From positions 1-64,000 of the forward strand of contig JAABSE010000006.1 in NCBI GenBank assembly GCA_011390575.1: a DNA stretch of 64,000 bases, read 5' to 3'. Made by a program: the position numbers and the translations under genes. The notes under the pieces were generated by a model. It did no database searches and had not been told where the DNA came from. It worked only from the letters and a program-made list of their open reading frames with translations. Below are positions 34,103 through 43,968 of the stretch, one piece after another (positions within the stretch are counted from its first letter, which is position 1; each line of letters starts with the position of its first letter). The stretch is from Sphingobacteriia bacterium (GTDB taxonomy: Bacteria > Bacteroidota > Bacteroidia > Bacteroidales > UBA7960).

Positions 34103-35650
34103 TCAGAATGGAGGAATTCCATGTTTCTTCTTAGGTCTGAGTTCTGATTTCTGGCTGGAAACCTCCAGGGCATGTACTACAAACCTTCTGGTTTCGTTGG
34201 GTTCAATTACTGCATCAATGTAACCATGAGCAGCAGCCACGTATGGGTTGGCAAATTTTTTCTTGTATTCTTCTACTTTTTCCTGTCTGACCTGCTCGGG
34301 ATTTTCTGCATTTTTGATTTCGTTGCGGAAAATAATATTGGCAGCCCCTTCAGGACCCATCACGGCAATTTCGGCTGTGGGCCATGCAAAGACAAAGTCG
34401 GCTCTGAGATGGCGGGAGCACATGGCAATGTATCCACCCCCGTATGCTTTGCGCAGAATAATCGTGATTTTGGGTACAGTAGCTTCTGAGTAGCTGTAAA
34501 GAATTTTGGCACCATGCCTGATAACACCGGCATGTTCCTGATCGATACCCGGCAGGTAGCCCGGCAGGTCAACAAGGGTTACCAGGGGAATATTGAAGGC
34601 GTTGCAAAACCTGATAAAACGTGCTGCCTTATCAGAAGAATCCACATCCAGTACCCCTGCCAATACCATGGGTTGATTGGCAACAAAACCAACCGTATCG
34701 CCATTGATACGGCCAAATCCTACTACCATGTTGGCAGCAAAGAGTTCCTGTACTTCAAAGAAATCGCTGTCGTCGCTGATTGAGCGGATAACATCTCTTA
34801 CATCGTAGGGCTCTCTGGGGTCTGTGGGTATTATATTGTCAATTTTGAACTGACGCGATTTGGGGGCTTTCTTGGGGAAAGCATCCGCTTTTTTGGAATT
34901 GTTCCACGGGATAAAGCTAACCAGCTTTTTAATTTGTTGCAGACACTCCTGTTCGCTTTCTGCGAAAAAATGTGCGTTACCTGTTATTTCGGAGTGCACA
35001 CGGGCGCCTCCCAGCTCTTCCATGCTGATTTCTTCTCCCAGTACCGACTTGATTACCTCGGGGCCGGTGATAAACATTTTGGAAATCTTATCTACCACAA
35101 ATACAAAGTCGGTAAGGGCAGGAGAGTAAACTGCTCCCCCGGCGCAAGGGCCGAGTATTACAGAAATCTGTGGAATTACACCGGAAGCCAGCGTATTGCG
35201 GTAAAAAATTTCACCGTACCCGGCCAATGAGTTTACCCCTTCCTGGATTCTTGCCCCACCTGAGTCGTTGATCCCAATGATGGGAATCTTCAGGTTCATG
35301 GCGTGGTCCATTATCTTGGATATTTTGCGGGCATGCATAATTCCCAGGGATCCTCCTGCTACGGTAAAATCCTGGGCGTAGATACAAACCGGAAAGCCAC
35401 TTATAGTTCCTGTGCCGGTGATTACTCCGTCACCGGGAAGGTGCTTTTTATCCATGTCAAAATCTCTTGCGGCATGTTCTACAAAGAGGTCATACTCATG
35501 AAATGAGTTGGGATCCAACAAGGCAACAATCCTTTCCCTTGCGGTCATTTTTCCCATTGATTGTTGTTTTTCGATGGCTTTCTGTCCACCGCCCAGGAGT
35601 GCTCCCTGCATCCTCTTCTTAAGATCCAATGTCTTATGCTTAATCGACAT
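34103..35650 (-). CDS. Acyl-CoA carboxylase carboxyltransferase (propionyl-/methylmalonyl-CoA type)
   Basis: A 515-residue crotonase-fold carboxyltransferase made of two halves. The N-half reads MTARERIVALLDPNSFHEYD, then VCIYAQDFTVAGGSLGIMHA and INDSGGARIQEGVNSLAGYG. The C-half reads FVANQPMVLAGVLDVDSSDK, then LVDLPGYLPGIDQEHAGVIR and KAYGGGYIAMCSRHL. This is the MmdA/PccB type, which moves CO2 between biotin and propionyl-CoA/methylmalonyl-CoA. In fermenting Bacteroidota it takes part in the succinate-propionate route. Cotranscribed with the biotin carrier. The rest of the complex is elsewhere. Confidence 0.92.
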   Translation of the reverse strand: MSIKHKTLDLKKRMQGALLGGGQKAIEKQQSMGKMTARERIVALLDPNSFHEYDLFVEHAARDFDMDKKHLPGDGVITGTGTISGFPVCIYAQDFTVAGGSLGIMHARKISKIMDHAMNLKIPIIGINDSGGARIQEGVNSLAGYGEIFYRNTLASGVIPQISVILGPCAGGAVYSPALTDFVFVVDKISKMFITGPEVIKSVLGEEISMEELGGARVHSEITGNAHFFAESEQECLQQIKKLVSFIPWNNSKKADAFPKKAPKSRQFKIDNIIPTDPREPYDVRDVIRSISDDSDFFEVQELFAANMVVGFGRINGDTVGFVANQPMVLAGVLDVDSSDKAARFIRFCNAFNIPLVTLVDLPGYLPGIDQEHAGVIRHGAKILYSYSEATVPKITIILRKAYGGGYIAMCSRHLRADFVFAWPTAEIAVMGPEGAANIIFRNEIKNAENPEQVRQEKVEEYKKKFANPYVAAAHGYIDAVIEPNETRRFVVHALEVSSQKSELRPKKKHGIPPF

Positions 35651-35855
35651 ATCCTTAACGTTTTTATTTTAAATTGAATTTATTATTCTGCTATCAATCT
35701 GTGAGCCTTTGTTTTACCCATTTTACGCGGGAAAAAACATCCAAAGTAATGAAAAAAAAATGAAAACAGCACCTTTTTCTTTTGAAAAAATTAGGCTCTG
35801 TAAATTAATTAGATTTCATAAAACATTGATTACCATTGTTGTATGCTAATGTTCG

Positions 35856-37745
35856 CTACCTGATTATAACCTTGCGGGTTATAGTACTATTTCCTGTGCT
35901 GATGGTGAGGAAATAAATTCCGTCATCAATATGATCAAGATAAATTGTATGGGAGGATTTCTCCCCTGTATTGATGATCACCGGCGGAGTTAAAATCTGT
36001 CCTGTAATGCTACTTAGTGTAACTTGCACCTTGTCTTTTACTTCTCCAAAATACACTTTGATGAAGTCCTGAGCCGGGTTGGGGTAAATATTAATGTTCT
36101 GTGATAGTTCGTGAGGGGTTTCAATATTTACCTCATCGGTAAAGTTGGCAAAGAGCATAACTTCTGCTTCGGGCATGGTAAACTGAAGATCTTTGTTAAC
36201 CGAAACGATTTGTCCCAGGGTGTCGGTCCAGTTTTTAAAGCGAAAACCATCACTGGGAGTGGCAGAAAGATTCACATTCTCTGTTTCTGCAAAATACCCT
36301 GCACCCAATACGGTGCCGGAAAGGGGCGGGTCAATTTCCACCACAACAAAATTGGTTATGGCATTGGGATCGTACCCAAAAAGTTGTTCGGGATTCTCAT
36401 TATCCGGGTCAAGCCATGTCTTTAATTGTGTTTCCGGAGCATCTCCATTGGCCATCCAGTGGAGGTAAAACTTACCGTAAAAATCGGGTGAGGTTGGGTT
36501 GGAGCAACTGGCTCCGCCCCCTGTGAGGGTGCCGGCAATAAGTCCATGCTGGTCGAAAATAGGTGATCCCGAGGAGCCTCCTTCGGTAACCCCGTGCCCC
36601 GACTCGGTTTCTTCCCAAACCACGCTCCAGTATCCATTGGGCATGCCCCCGGTAAAGGTTCCCTGTTGGAGTGGGTTGGTATAGGTTGAAATCTTTTTGG
36701 CATCACCCGAGGGATGATGGATGCCCGTACCTGCCAGTGGATCGCGTGAAGAAACAGACCATCCGTTGAAATATGGATTCCAGTCAATGGGAACATCGTC
36801 ATTGAGCAACAGGAGTTTGAAGTCTGTTCCCTGGCTGATGGGGGCTTTGGCTACTATCGACGCACCGGTAAGCATCCTGGTATTGGGCGTTCCTCCGCTA
36901 TTTGGGCAGCCCGGGTATTCATAATTGAAATAAAACTGCCATGCCTGTAAATCGCTGCTGCTGGCACTGCTGCCACAGTGGTCAGAGGTTAAAAAATAGG
37001 GAGTAGCGTCATTGAAAGTATTGTTTATCAGTGAACCCGTACAGTTATACCAGTTTGTTCCCTGGCGGAGCAGGATTCTTGCCACCCCGCGTTTCTGTTT
37101 CTGCCACATATTTCCTTCCGGGCAATTTACATTCACGTTGCAATCTCCTGAGGATTTGGTGCCTTCGGTTGATGGCTCCAAAAAGGTGTCGTCGGTGAGA
37201 TATATTATCTCATCAATGGTAAAATCAGGTGCCTGGTTTATATTGGCATTTTGCGCATGATATTCGATGATCAATGTGGAAGTGGGTAAAATACGGGTTG
37301 AAAAATTACCGTGTGATGTATTGTTTGCCTGCGTGAATGCCCCTATGTGATGCTTTTTTGTGTCATCAAAAATAAACAATTTGTCATTTTCTTCTATGTG
37401 GAAGTCAGAAAATACAATCCCCAAGGCTGTGGCTCCCGGAACGGTAATCATTACATGCCACAATACGCTGCCGTCGGGCAGCAGAGTAGGTTGTGCCCTT
37501 TGCGAAAATTTCTCATGCACAGGAATGGATACCCCTGCAAACATGGGGAATTCCTCACGGTAAACTTCCTTGTCAATCATGTTTTCGCTGAAATACACCT
37601 TAATGGGTTCAATTTCAGGCAATGAAAGGCTATGAATCAGGGAGTAAGGTGTTTCATCCGTACTTAATTGAGCAAGCAATGGCTGTGTGGCCAGGAAAAA
37701 AAGAAGAAACAAAGTTCTGAAGGCCATTTGGGTGCTTCCTTTCAT
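35856..37745 (-). CDS. Secreted trypsin-like (lysyl endopeptidase-type) protease with T9SS domain
   Basis: A 629-residue protease. The signal peptide is in MAFRTLFLLFFLATQPLLAQ; translation may begin at that internal ATG. A propeptide-like region runs to about residue 200. The serine protease domain spans about 201-450 with an intact triad: H256 in FLTSDHCGSS, D308 in GTDFKLLLL, S392 in GGSSGSPIF. Many Cys are present, as in lysyl endopeptidase relatives. Next come an InlB B-repeat-like domain (about 467-535, FRFKNWTD) and a type A sorting domain (about 555-629, IYPNPAQDFIKVYFGE to TRKVIIR). It is probably exported by T9SS to digest external protein. Substrate preference is not proven. Confidence 0.88.
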   Translation of the reverse strand: MKGSTQMAFRTLFLLFFLATQPLLAQLSTDETPYSLIHSLSLPEIEPIKVYFSENMIDKEVYREEFPMFAGVSIPVHEKFSQRAQPTLLPDGSVLWHVMITVPGATALGIVFSDFHIEENDKLFIFDDTKKHHIGAFTQANNTSHGNFSTRILPTSTLIIEYHAQNANINQAPDFTIDEIIYLTDDTFLEPSTEGTKSSGDCNVNVNCPEGNMWQKQKRGVARILLRQGTNWYNCTGSLINNTFNDATPYFLTSDHCGSSASSSDLQAWQFYFNYEYPGCPNSGGTPNTRMLTGASIVAKAPISQGTDFKLLLLNDDVPIDWNPYFNGWSVSSRDPLAGTGIHHPSGDAKKISTYTNPLQQGTFTGGMPNGYWSVVWEETESGHGVTEGGSSGSPIFDQHGLIAGTLTGGGASCSNPTSPDFYGKFYLHWMANGDAPETQLKTWLDPDNENPEQLFGYDPNAITNFVVVEIDPPLSGTVLGAGYFAETENVNLSATPSDGFRFKNWTDTLGQIVSVNKDLQFTMPEAEVMLFANFTDEVNIETPHELSQNINIYPNPAQDFIKVYFGEVKDKVQVTLSSITGQILTPPVIINTGEKSSHTIYLDHIDDGIYFLTISTGNSTITRKVIIR

Positions 37746-37828
37746 GGGCTGTATCTTAAGAAGGGAAAATATAGTTTGTCCAACACAAATGTACGGGATT
37801 ATTTGATGAGGAAAAAATCAAACCAATT

Positions 37829-38857
37829 TTATTTTGCCTTGATGGCTTTGGTTGAATTTCTCTTTTTGAGCTCGGGCTGAAATACCTTTATTCTTGATTT
37901 GAGTTCTGATTCGGGTTGGGATAGTCTTTCCAATAAAAGGTTCATGGCTTCCTGCCCCATTTGATAGCCCTGTTGCTCGAGGGTAGTAAGGGTGGGAAAA
38001 ACCAGGTTGGCCACCGGATCGTCTCCAAATCCTGCCACTGAAATATTTTCTGGAATTCTGTAACCGTTCTCTCTTAATATGTGCATGGCAGTGATAGCTG
38101 TGGAGTCGTTAACGGCAAAAACCCCGTCAATCTTATCTGCCATGGACAGAATGATATCTTTGTGTTCCAGCACTGTCTGGGGGGTATCGCATTTGAGCGC
38201 CAGCTCAGGAACAAACGGGATATTATTGTCTTTGAGTGCCTGCATATAACCCTGCAGCCTCTCCTGTCCGATATGCAGGTGGGGCTGGGTTCCCAGGTGA
38301 AGAATTTTCCTGCAACCTGTTTCAATCAGGTGGGAAGTAATCAGTCTTGCACCGTTAAAATCGTCGGTGATTACCCTGTCGGTATCAATTTCCTTACAAA
38401 CCCGGTCGAAAAAAACCATGGGTATCTGGCTGCGATATACCGAGAGGAAGTGACTGAAATCTTCGGTGCTTTTACTCATACAAACCAGCAGGCCATCTAC
38501 CCGATGATCGAGTAATGCCTGCACATTCATTTCTTCACGCCCGAAATCTTCGTTGGATTGACAAATCATCACACGGTATCCTTTGCTGTAAGCAATGTCC
38601 TCTATTCCACTGATGATGGAAGAAAAAAAGTGATGAACAATTTCGGGAATAACAATACCAATGGTATGTGAAACCTGCTTTTTCAGGCTCAGGGCAAGCG
38701 CATTGGGTCGGTAATTCACCTTTGCTGCAAAGGCTTTGATTTTTTCTCTTGTCCCTTCGCTGATATCGGGATGGTCTTTCAGTGCCCTTGAAACAGTGGA
38801 GGGAGATACGCCTAATGCCTTGGCAATGTCGCTGATAGATGTAAGATGAGGCTTCAT
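37829..38857 (-). CDS. LacI-family transcriptional regulator
   Basis: A 342-residue repressor/activator. The N-terminal helix-turn-helix and hinge read SISDIAKALGVSPSTVSRAL and YRPNALALSLKKQ. The periplasmic-binding-protein-like domain (about 60-335) reads TIGIVIPEIVHHFFSSIISG, then FAVNDSTAITAMHILRENGY and ISVAGFGDDPV, and binds a sugar or sugar phosphate. It is divergent from the susCDE locus, and a perfect 14-bp CG-centred palindrome of LacI operator type lies between them. That makes the Sus genes and its own gene the likely targets. The inducer is unknown. Confidence 0.93.
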   Translation of the reverse strand: MKPHLTSISDIAKALGVSPSTVSRALKDHPDISEGTREKIKAFAAKVNYRPNALALSLKKQVSHTIGIVIPEIVHHFFSSIISGIEDIAYSKGYRVMICQSNEDFGREEMNVQALLDHRVDGLLVCMSKSTEDFSHFLSVYRSQIPMVFFDRVCKEIDTDRVITDDFNGARLITSHLIETGCRKILHLGTQPHLHIGQERLQGYMQALKDNNIPFVPELALKCDTPQTVLEHKDIILSMADKIDGVFAVNDSTAITAMHILRENGYRIPENISVAGFGDDPVANLVFPTLTTLEQQGYQMGQEAMNLLLERLSQPESELKSRIKVFQPELKKRNSTKAIKAK

Positions 38858-39074
38858 AACAGAATGTGAAATTTGCTGGTTGAACAGTTTAAAATAAACC
38901 CTGCAACGAAAGCTATAAAAGTACGAAAAAAAGGGAGGGGGAGTTCATGTGTTTTAGAAAACTTTTTGCCAACACAAAAGCATAATAGTTGAATGCTTTT
39001 TCAGTTGAAATTAAACAATGTTTTGCAAATTGATGTTATGCAAACGAATTCGCAAAGCAAATCGCAAACGTTGT

Positions 39075-39088
39075 CGCAAACGTTTGCG
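39075..39088. promoter_or_regulatory. Candidate LacI-family operator
   Basis: CGCAAACGTTTGCG is a perfect 14-bp palindrome with the central CG typical of LacI-family operators. A further CGCAAACG half-site lies at 39063-39070. It sits 217 bp from the regulator's start and about 66 bp upstream of the susC -7 box. Confidence 0.65.
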
Positions 39089-39153
39089 GTAAAAAAACAC
39101 GCCAATTTGTTGATAGTCAGGCGGAAAATATTAGCAAATCATGTTTTTTTTTA

Positions 39154-39161
39154 TACTTTTG
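39154..39161 (+). promoter_or_regulatory. Probable susC -7 promoter box
   Basis: TACTTTTG fits TAnnTTTG. It would start a transcript with a long (about 180-nt) leader before susC, as is common for Sus loci. The -33 element is not obvious. Confidence 0.4.
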
Positions 39162-39343
39162 CTTTTCACTGTTTTTAATCTTAAACTAACGAAAAATTAA
39201 CAATTGTTTAAACTTCAATCCCGAAAGGGGAAAAATTCCTTTCAGGGTATTCAAACCTTCGGGTACATTTTTTTATTATCAACTTACACAAACAAAAAAC
39301 AACTTTAAATTAATCAATTTTATTAATCAAAAATCCAAACAAA

Positions 39344-42343
39344 ATGGTAAAGAAGATTGCCAGATTATTTGCATTGCTGCTTGTGGTTTTTAGTTTTGCA
39401 GCCCAGGGACAAACCGGCCGGATAACAGGTACGGTTGTAGACCGGGCAACAGGCGAAACCTTACCCGGCGCAAGTGTATTGGTGGAAGGAACAACCATCG
39501 GTACAGTAACCAACATGGATGGCCAGTTTGAGTTTAGTGCTCCTGCCGGCGACATCACACTTGTAGCTTCTTTCCTGGGATACGATCCCAGCAGAAGAGA
39601 AGTTAACCTGCCTGAGGGTGAAACCCTTTCCGTAACCTTCGAACTTTTTGCCGACATCACCATGCTGGAGGAGTTCATCGTTATCGGTTATGGAGTTCAG
39701 AAAAGAGAAGATGCTACCGGTTCGGTGGCTGTAGTGGGGGAAGCTGAATTTAACCGGGGAAATATTACCACTCCCAGTGAACTGCTCATGGGTAAAATGG
39801 CCGGTGTACAAATCACCTCCGGCGGCGGGGCTCCCGGTGCTGACGAAACCATCCGTATCCGTGGAGGCTCATCCCTTTCTGCTACCAATGATCCATTGGT
39901 GGTGATTGATGGCGTGCCTGTTGATAACAGAGGTATTGACGGGATGAGAAGTACGCTTAGTACCATCAATCCCAATGATATTGAAACATTTACCGTACTG
40001 AAGGATGCTTCTGCCACTGCCATTTATGGTTCAAGAGCTTCTAATGGTGTTATTATTATTACCACGAAAAAAGGTCAGGAAGGACAAGCTTTGCGTCTTG
40101 CTTATAATGGTACATACTCCCTTTCTTCCAATACGCAATTGGTTGATGTACTGGGTGCTGACCAGTTTCGCAATCTGGTGAATGAAAGACATGGAAATAA
40201 CCCGAATGTATTGGATTTGCTGGGTGATGCCTCCACCGACTGGCAGAATCAGATTTATCGTGATGCTTTCGGACATGATCATAACGTAAGTGCTACCGGC
40301 GCACTCATGAATGTTCCCTACCGTGCTTCCGTGGGATTTTCATCTCACGATGGTGTGCTGGATACTGACAACATGACCCGGATCACAGGTGCCATTAATC
40401 TGAGCCCCACTTTCCTGAATGACGATCTGAAAGTGAACCTGAATGCAAGAGGAGTAAACGTAAACAATACTTTTGCTGATAACGGTGCCATAGGTGCTGC
40501 AGTTATGTTCGATCCTACACAACCGGTAACAACAGATAGTGAAGATTTTGGTGGATATTATGCCTGGACTACTGAATCAGGCCTCCCCAAGCCCGTAGCA
40601 ACTTCCAATCCCGTTGCCTTGCTCCAGCTTCGCGAAGATATTTCAACAGTTAACCGTTTTATCGGTAATGCGCAGTTGGATTACCGCCTTCCTTTTCTTC
40701 CAGAATTAAGAGCCAACCTCAACGTGGCTTACGACTATTCTAAGAGTGAAGGCGAAATCAATGTGCCTGACTATGCTGCATGGTCACTGGTAAGAGGTGG
40801 ACAACGGCGTGTTTATGACCAGGAGAAGAAAAATGAATTGATTGATTTTTACCTGAACTACGTTACCGATATTCCTGCCTTGCAGAGTAGTCTTGATGTA
40901 ATGGGGGGATATTCCTGGCAGCATTTTTATGAAGGAAGTTCTGCTTTTGATACCAACCTTGAAAACAACCTGGGGCAACAACTGGGACTGAATGATGGTT
41001 ATCGGGTATTTGCAGATACAGAAAGCAAACAGGAACTATATCTTCTTTCGTTTTTTGGTCGCTTGCAATACAATCTGATGGATCGCTATCTTTTGACTTT
41101 TACCGCAAGAAATGATGCATCATCCCGCTTTGCCGAAGGCAACCAATGGGGCCTTTTCCCATCTGCTGCTTTTGCATGGAAAATAAAAGAGGAGAGCTTC
41201 ATGCAAAATGTGGATGCGGTTTCAGAACTCAAGCTTCGTTTGGGTTGGGGTATTACAGGTCAACAGGATATTAGTGATGATTTTTATCCTGCTCTGCCCC
41301 GTTATGCAAGAAACATCCAGGGTGCCTACTATTTCTTTGGAGACAGAAGAATATCCACTTTGCGTCCTTCAGGGTATGATCTTAACCTGAAATGGGAAGA
41401 AACCACCACTTACAACATCGGTATTGATTATGGTTTTGCCAATGACAGGTTCAATGGTTCTATTGAATTCTATCAAAGAGAAACCAAAGATATGATCAAC
41501 TTTATCACCATTCCTGCCGGAACCAACCTGACCAATGCCATTTTTACCAATATTGGTAACATGGAAAACCAGGGTGTTGAATTTACCATCAATACACGTC
41601 CTGTCGTAACTTCTGATTTTGTCTGGAGATTGGGTTTTAATGCTACCTACAGTGAAACCGAAATCACCAAACTCACCATCTCAGAGGATCCTGAATACCT
41701 TGGTGATTTTACAGGAGGCATTTCCGGGGGTGTTGGTAACAATATTCAGATTAATAGTGAAGGATTCGCGCCCAACTCCTTCTTTGTATACCAGCAGGTA
41801 TATGATCAGGATGGCAACCCCATTGAAGGATTGTATGTAGACCGAAACGGTGATGGACAAATTGATGATGAAGACCGTTACCATCATCAAAAGCCCACTG
41901 CCGATTACTATCTGGGGTTGAACTCCTCATTTGAATATGGAGATTTAACTTTCTCATTTGCAGGTCGTGCCAATCTGGGCAATTTTATGTACAACAACGT
42001 AAGTTCTATGAATGGAGAGTACAGTCGTTTGCATCGCCCCGAGGGACCTTACCTGAGCAATATCAGCTCCAGTGTTTTTAATACAAACTTTAACAGCGCA
42101 AGATATTTCTCTGATTATTACATCCAGGATGCCTCTTTCTTTAAAATGGACAACATTTCTGTGGCTTACAACTTCGGAAACCTGATTCCCGGAAACACCA
42201 GCCTCACAGCATCCTTTACGGTACAAAATGCTTTCATCATCACCAAATATGATGGATTGGATCCTGAAATTGCCAACGGTATCGACAATAATTTTTATCC
42301 ACGTCCGAGAAATTTTGTACTGGGTTTAAGTCTTCAGTTGTAA
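39344..42343 (+). CDS. SusC/RagA-family TonB-linked outer-membrane transporter
   Basis: A 999-residue receptor. The signal peptide (residues 1-24, LLVVFSFAAQGQ) is followed by the CarboxypepD_reg domain (26-105, RITGTVVDRATGETLPGASV), the SusC plug with the TonB-near stretch EEFIVIGYGVQKREDATGSV, and IRGGSSLSATNDPLVVIDGV, then IYGSRASNGVIIITTKKGQ. The barrel ends in FVLGLSLQL. It pairs with the SusD-like lipoprotein next door, which forms the lid, to import oligosaccharides with TonB energy. First gene of susCDE, controlled probably by the divergent LacI-family regulator. The glycan is unknown; a starch-type sugar is possible because of the SusE gene. Confidence 0.95.
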   Translation: MVKKIARLFALLLVVFSFAAQGQTGRITGTVVDRATGETLPGASVLVEGTTIGTVTNMDGQFEFSAPAGDITLVASFLGYDPSRREVNLPEGETLSVTFELFADITMLEEFIVIGYGVQKREDATGSVAVVGEAEFNRGNITTPSELLMGKMAGVQITSGGGAPGADETIRIRGGSSLSATNDPLVVIDGVPVDNRGIDGMRSTLSTINPNDIETFTVLKDASATAIYGSRASNGVIIITTKKGQEGQALRLAYNGTYSLSSNTQLVDVLGADQFRNLVNERHGNNPNVLDLLGDASTDWQNQIYRDAFGHDHNVSATGALMNVPYRASVGFSSHDGVLDTDNMTRITGAINLSPTFLNDDLKVNLNARGVNVNNTFADNGAIGAAVMFDPTQPVTTDSEDFGGYYAWTTESGLPKPVATSNPVALLQLREDISTVNRFIGNAQLDYRLPFLPELRANLNVAYDYSKSEGEINVPDYAAWSLVRGGQRRVYDQEKKNELIDFYLNYVTDIPALQSSLDVMGGYSWQHFYEGSSAFDTNLENNLGQQLGLNDGYRVFADTESKQELYLLSFFGRLQYNLMDRYLLTFTARNDASSRFAEGNQWGLFPSAAFAWKIKEESFMQNVDAVSELKLRLGWGITGQQDISDDFYPALPRYARNIQGAYYFFGDRRISTLRPSGYDLNLKWEETTTYNIGIDYGFANDRFNGSIEFYQRETKDMINFITIPAGTNLTNAIFTNIGNMENQGVEFTINTRPVVTSDFVWRLGFNATYSETEITKLTISEDPEYLGDFTGGISGGVGNNIQINSEGFAPNSFFVYQQVYDQDGNPIEGLYVDRNGDGQIDDEDRYHHQKPTADYYLGLNSSFEYGDLTFSFAGRANLGNFMYNNVSSMNGEYSRLHRPEGPYLSNISSSVFNTNFNSARYFSDYYIQDASFFKMDNISVAYNFGNLIPGNTSLTASFTVQNAFIITKYDGLDPEIANGIDNNFYPRPRNFVLGLSLQL

Positions 42344-42363
42344 AACCATAAAAACAAAATAAG

Positions 42364-43950
42364 ATGAAAAAACTATTTAATATAATTGCTGTATTTATCA
42401 GTTCATCACTGTTGTTTACGGCGTGTTTGCAGGATTTGGATGTAGCTCCTATTGATCCAAATGAATCCACCCCGGACAGGGTGTATGATGATCCTGCGGC
42501 TTACGAAGAAGTGCTTGCCAAGCTATATGCCGGATTGGCCGTGTCAGGTCAGGAAGGACCTGCAGGACAAGGCGACATCAGTGGTATTGATGAAGGATTT
42601 GGTCAATACCTCAGAGCCTTGTGGTATCATCAGGTGCTCACCACTGATGAAGCGGTTATTGGCTGGGATGACCAGACCATCAAAGACTTCGTGTATCATG
42701 CATGGGGTTCCAATGATGTTTTCGTTACGGCTATGTATTCCCGTATATTTTACCAGATAGCCCTTGCCAATGAATATTTGCGTCAGACTACCGACGATTT
42801 GCTTAATGAGAGAGGCGTTGATGACCAGTTGAAGGCTCAAATCCAGGTTTACCGTGCTGAAGCGCGTTTCCTGAGAGCTTTGAGCTACTGGCATGCCCTT
42901 GACATCTTTGGCAATGTTCCCTTTGTAACCGAAGAAATGGCTGTGGGATCCATCCCTCCTGAGCAGATTCAGCGGGCAGATCTTTTTGTCTTTATTGAAG
43001 AAGAACTGCTGGCGATACTGCCGGAAATGGTTGAACCGCGGCAAAATGAGTATGGCCGTGCCGATAAAGCTGCTGCCTGGACTCTGTTGTCAAAACTTTA
43101 TCTCAATGCAGAAGTTTACACCGGTACTCCCAGATGGGAAGGTGCATTGCAATATGCAGAGCTGGTAATCAACGAAGGAGGTTATACCCTTGAACCTAAC
43201 TATGCATACCTGTTTAATGCCGATAACAATCCCATCCAGAACCCCGGTTTTAATGAAGTGATTTTTGCCGTTCGTTATGATGGTATCGAAACACAGACTT
43301 TTGGTGGTACCAACTTTATTATCCACGCTGCCATTGGAGGTAGTATGGATGCTGCTGATTATGGTATGGACGGCGGTTGGGGAGGCTTACGCACAACTTC
43401 CGGCCTCGTTGATTTGTTTGCCGAAACTGATGGAAGACGGATGTTCTATGAGGATGGTCAGACAGTTGATATTCCTGATTTAGGAGAATTCACCAATGGA
43501 TTAGCGGTGGTGAAATTTACCAATATCAAAAGAGACGGCACACCAGGTTCGAACCTTGCCCATGCTGATACCGATTTTCCGATATTCCGTTTGGCTGACG
43601 TTTATCTTATGTACGTCGAAGCTCATCTGAGAGGTGGAGGTGGAAATGCGGCACAGGCACTGGAGTATTTCAATGCGCTTCGTGTACGTGCTTTTGGCGA
43701 TGCAACCAATAATGTTTCCTCTTTGAGCCTCGACAGAGTGCTGGATGAACGTGCACGTGAATTGTACTGGGAAGGTCACAGAAGGACCGACCTGATTCGT
43801 TTTGGCAGGTTTACCGGTGGAGACTATGTTTGGCCCTGGAAAAACAATGTTGCTGAAGGGGGTGCTACCGATGAAAGGTACCAATTGTTCCCTATTCCCT
43901 CTGCCGACATTACTGCCAATCCTAACCTAATTCAAAATGACGGTTATTAA
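42364..43950 (+). CDS. SusD/RagB-family nutrient-binding lipoprotein
   Basis: A 528-residue surface lipoprotein with lipobox SLLFTAC, so Cys is lipidated. The SusD fold has TPR-like helices: QVYRAEARFLRALSYWHALD and DLFVFIEEELLAILPEM, then ADKAAAWTLLSKLYLNAEVY and the C-terminal RARELYWEGHRRTDLIRFGR, a SusD hallmark, followed by a final LFPIPSADITANPNLIQN. It caps the SusC barrel and binds the glycan. It starts 20 bp after susC and is cotranscribed. Confidence 0.95.
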   Translation: MKKLFNIIAVFISSSLLFTACLQDLDVAPIDPNESTPDRVYDDPAAYEEVLAKLYAGLAVSGQEGPAGQGDISGIDEGFGQYLRALWYHQVLTTDEAVIGWDDQTIKDFVYHAWGSNDVFVTAMYSRIFYQIALANEYLRQTTDDLLNERGVDDQLKAQIQVYRAEARFLRALSYWHALDIFGNVPFVTEEMAVGSIPPEQIQRADLFVFIEEELLAILPEMVEPRQNEYGRADKAAAWTLLSKLYLNAEVYTGTPRWEGALQYAELVINEGGYTLEPNYAYLFNADNNPIQNPGFNEVIFAVRYDGIETQTFGGTNFIIHAAIGGSMDAADYGMDGGWGGLRTTSGLVDLFAETDGRRMFYEDGQTVDIPDLGEFTNGLAVVKFTNIKRDGTPGSNLAHADTDFPIFRLADVYLMYVEAHLRGGGGNAAQALEYFNALRVRAFGDATNNVSSLSLDRVLDERARELYWEGHRRTDLIRFGRFTGGDYVWPWKNNVAEGGATDERYQLFPIPSADITANPNLIQNDGY

Positions 43951-43968
43951 TCTCAAAAATTGATATCA

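Larger units (their letters stand above)
38858..39343. other. Divergent regulatory region between lacI-type gene and susC
   Basis: Non-coding. It contains the operator at 39075-39088, the -7 box at 39154-39161 and a leader of about 180 nt before susC. The leader has a small stem-loop near 39221-39248 (cccgaaagg with cctttcaggg), whose role is unknown. Confidence 0.5.
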
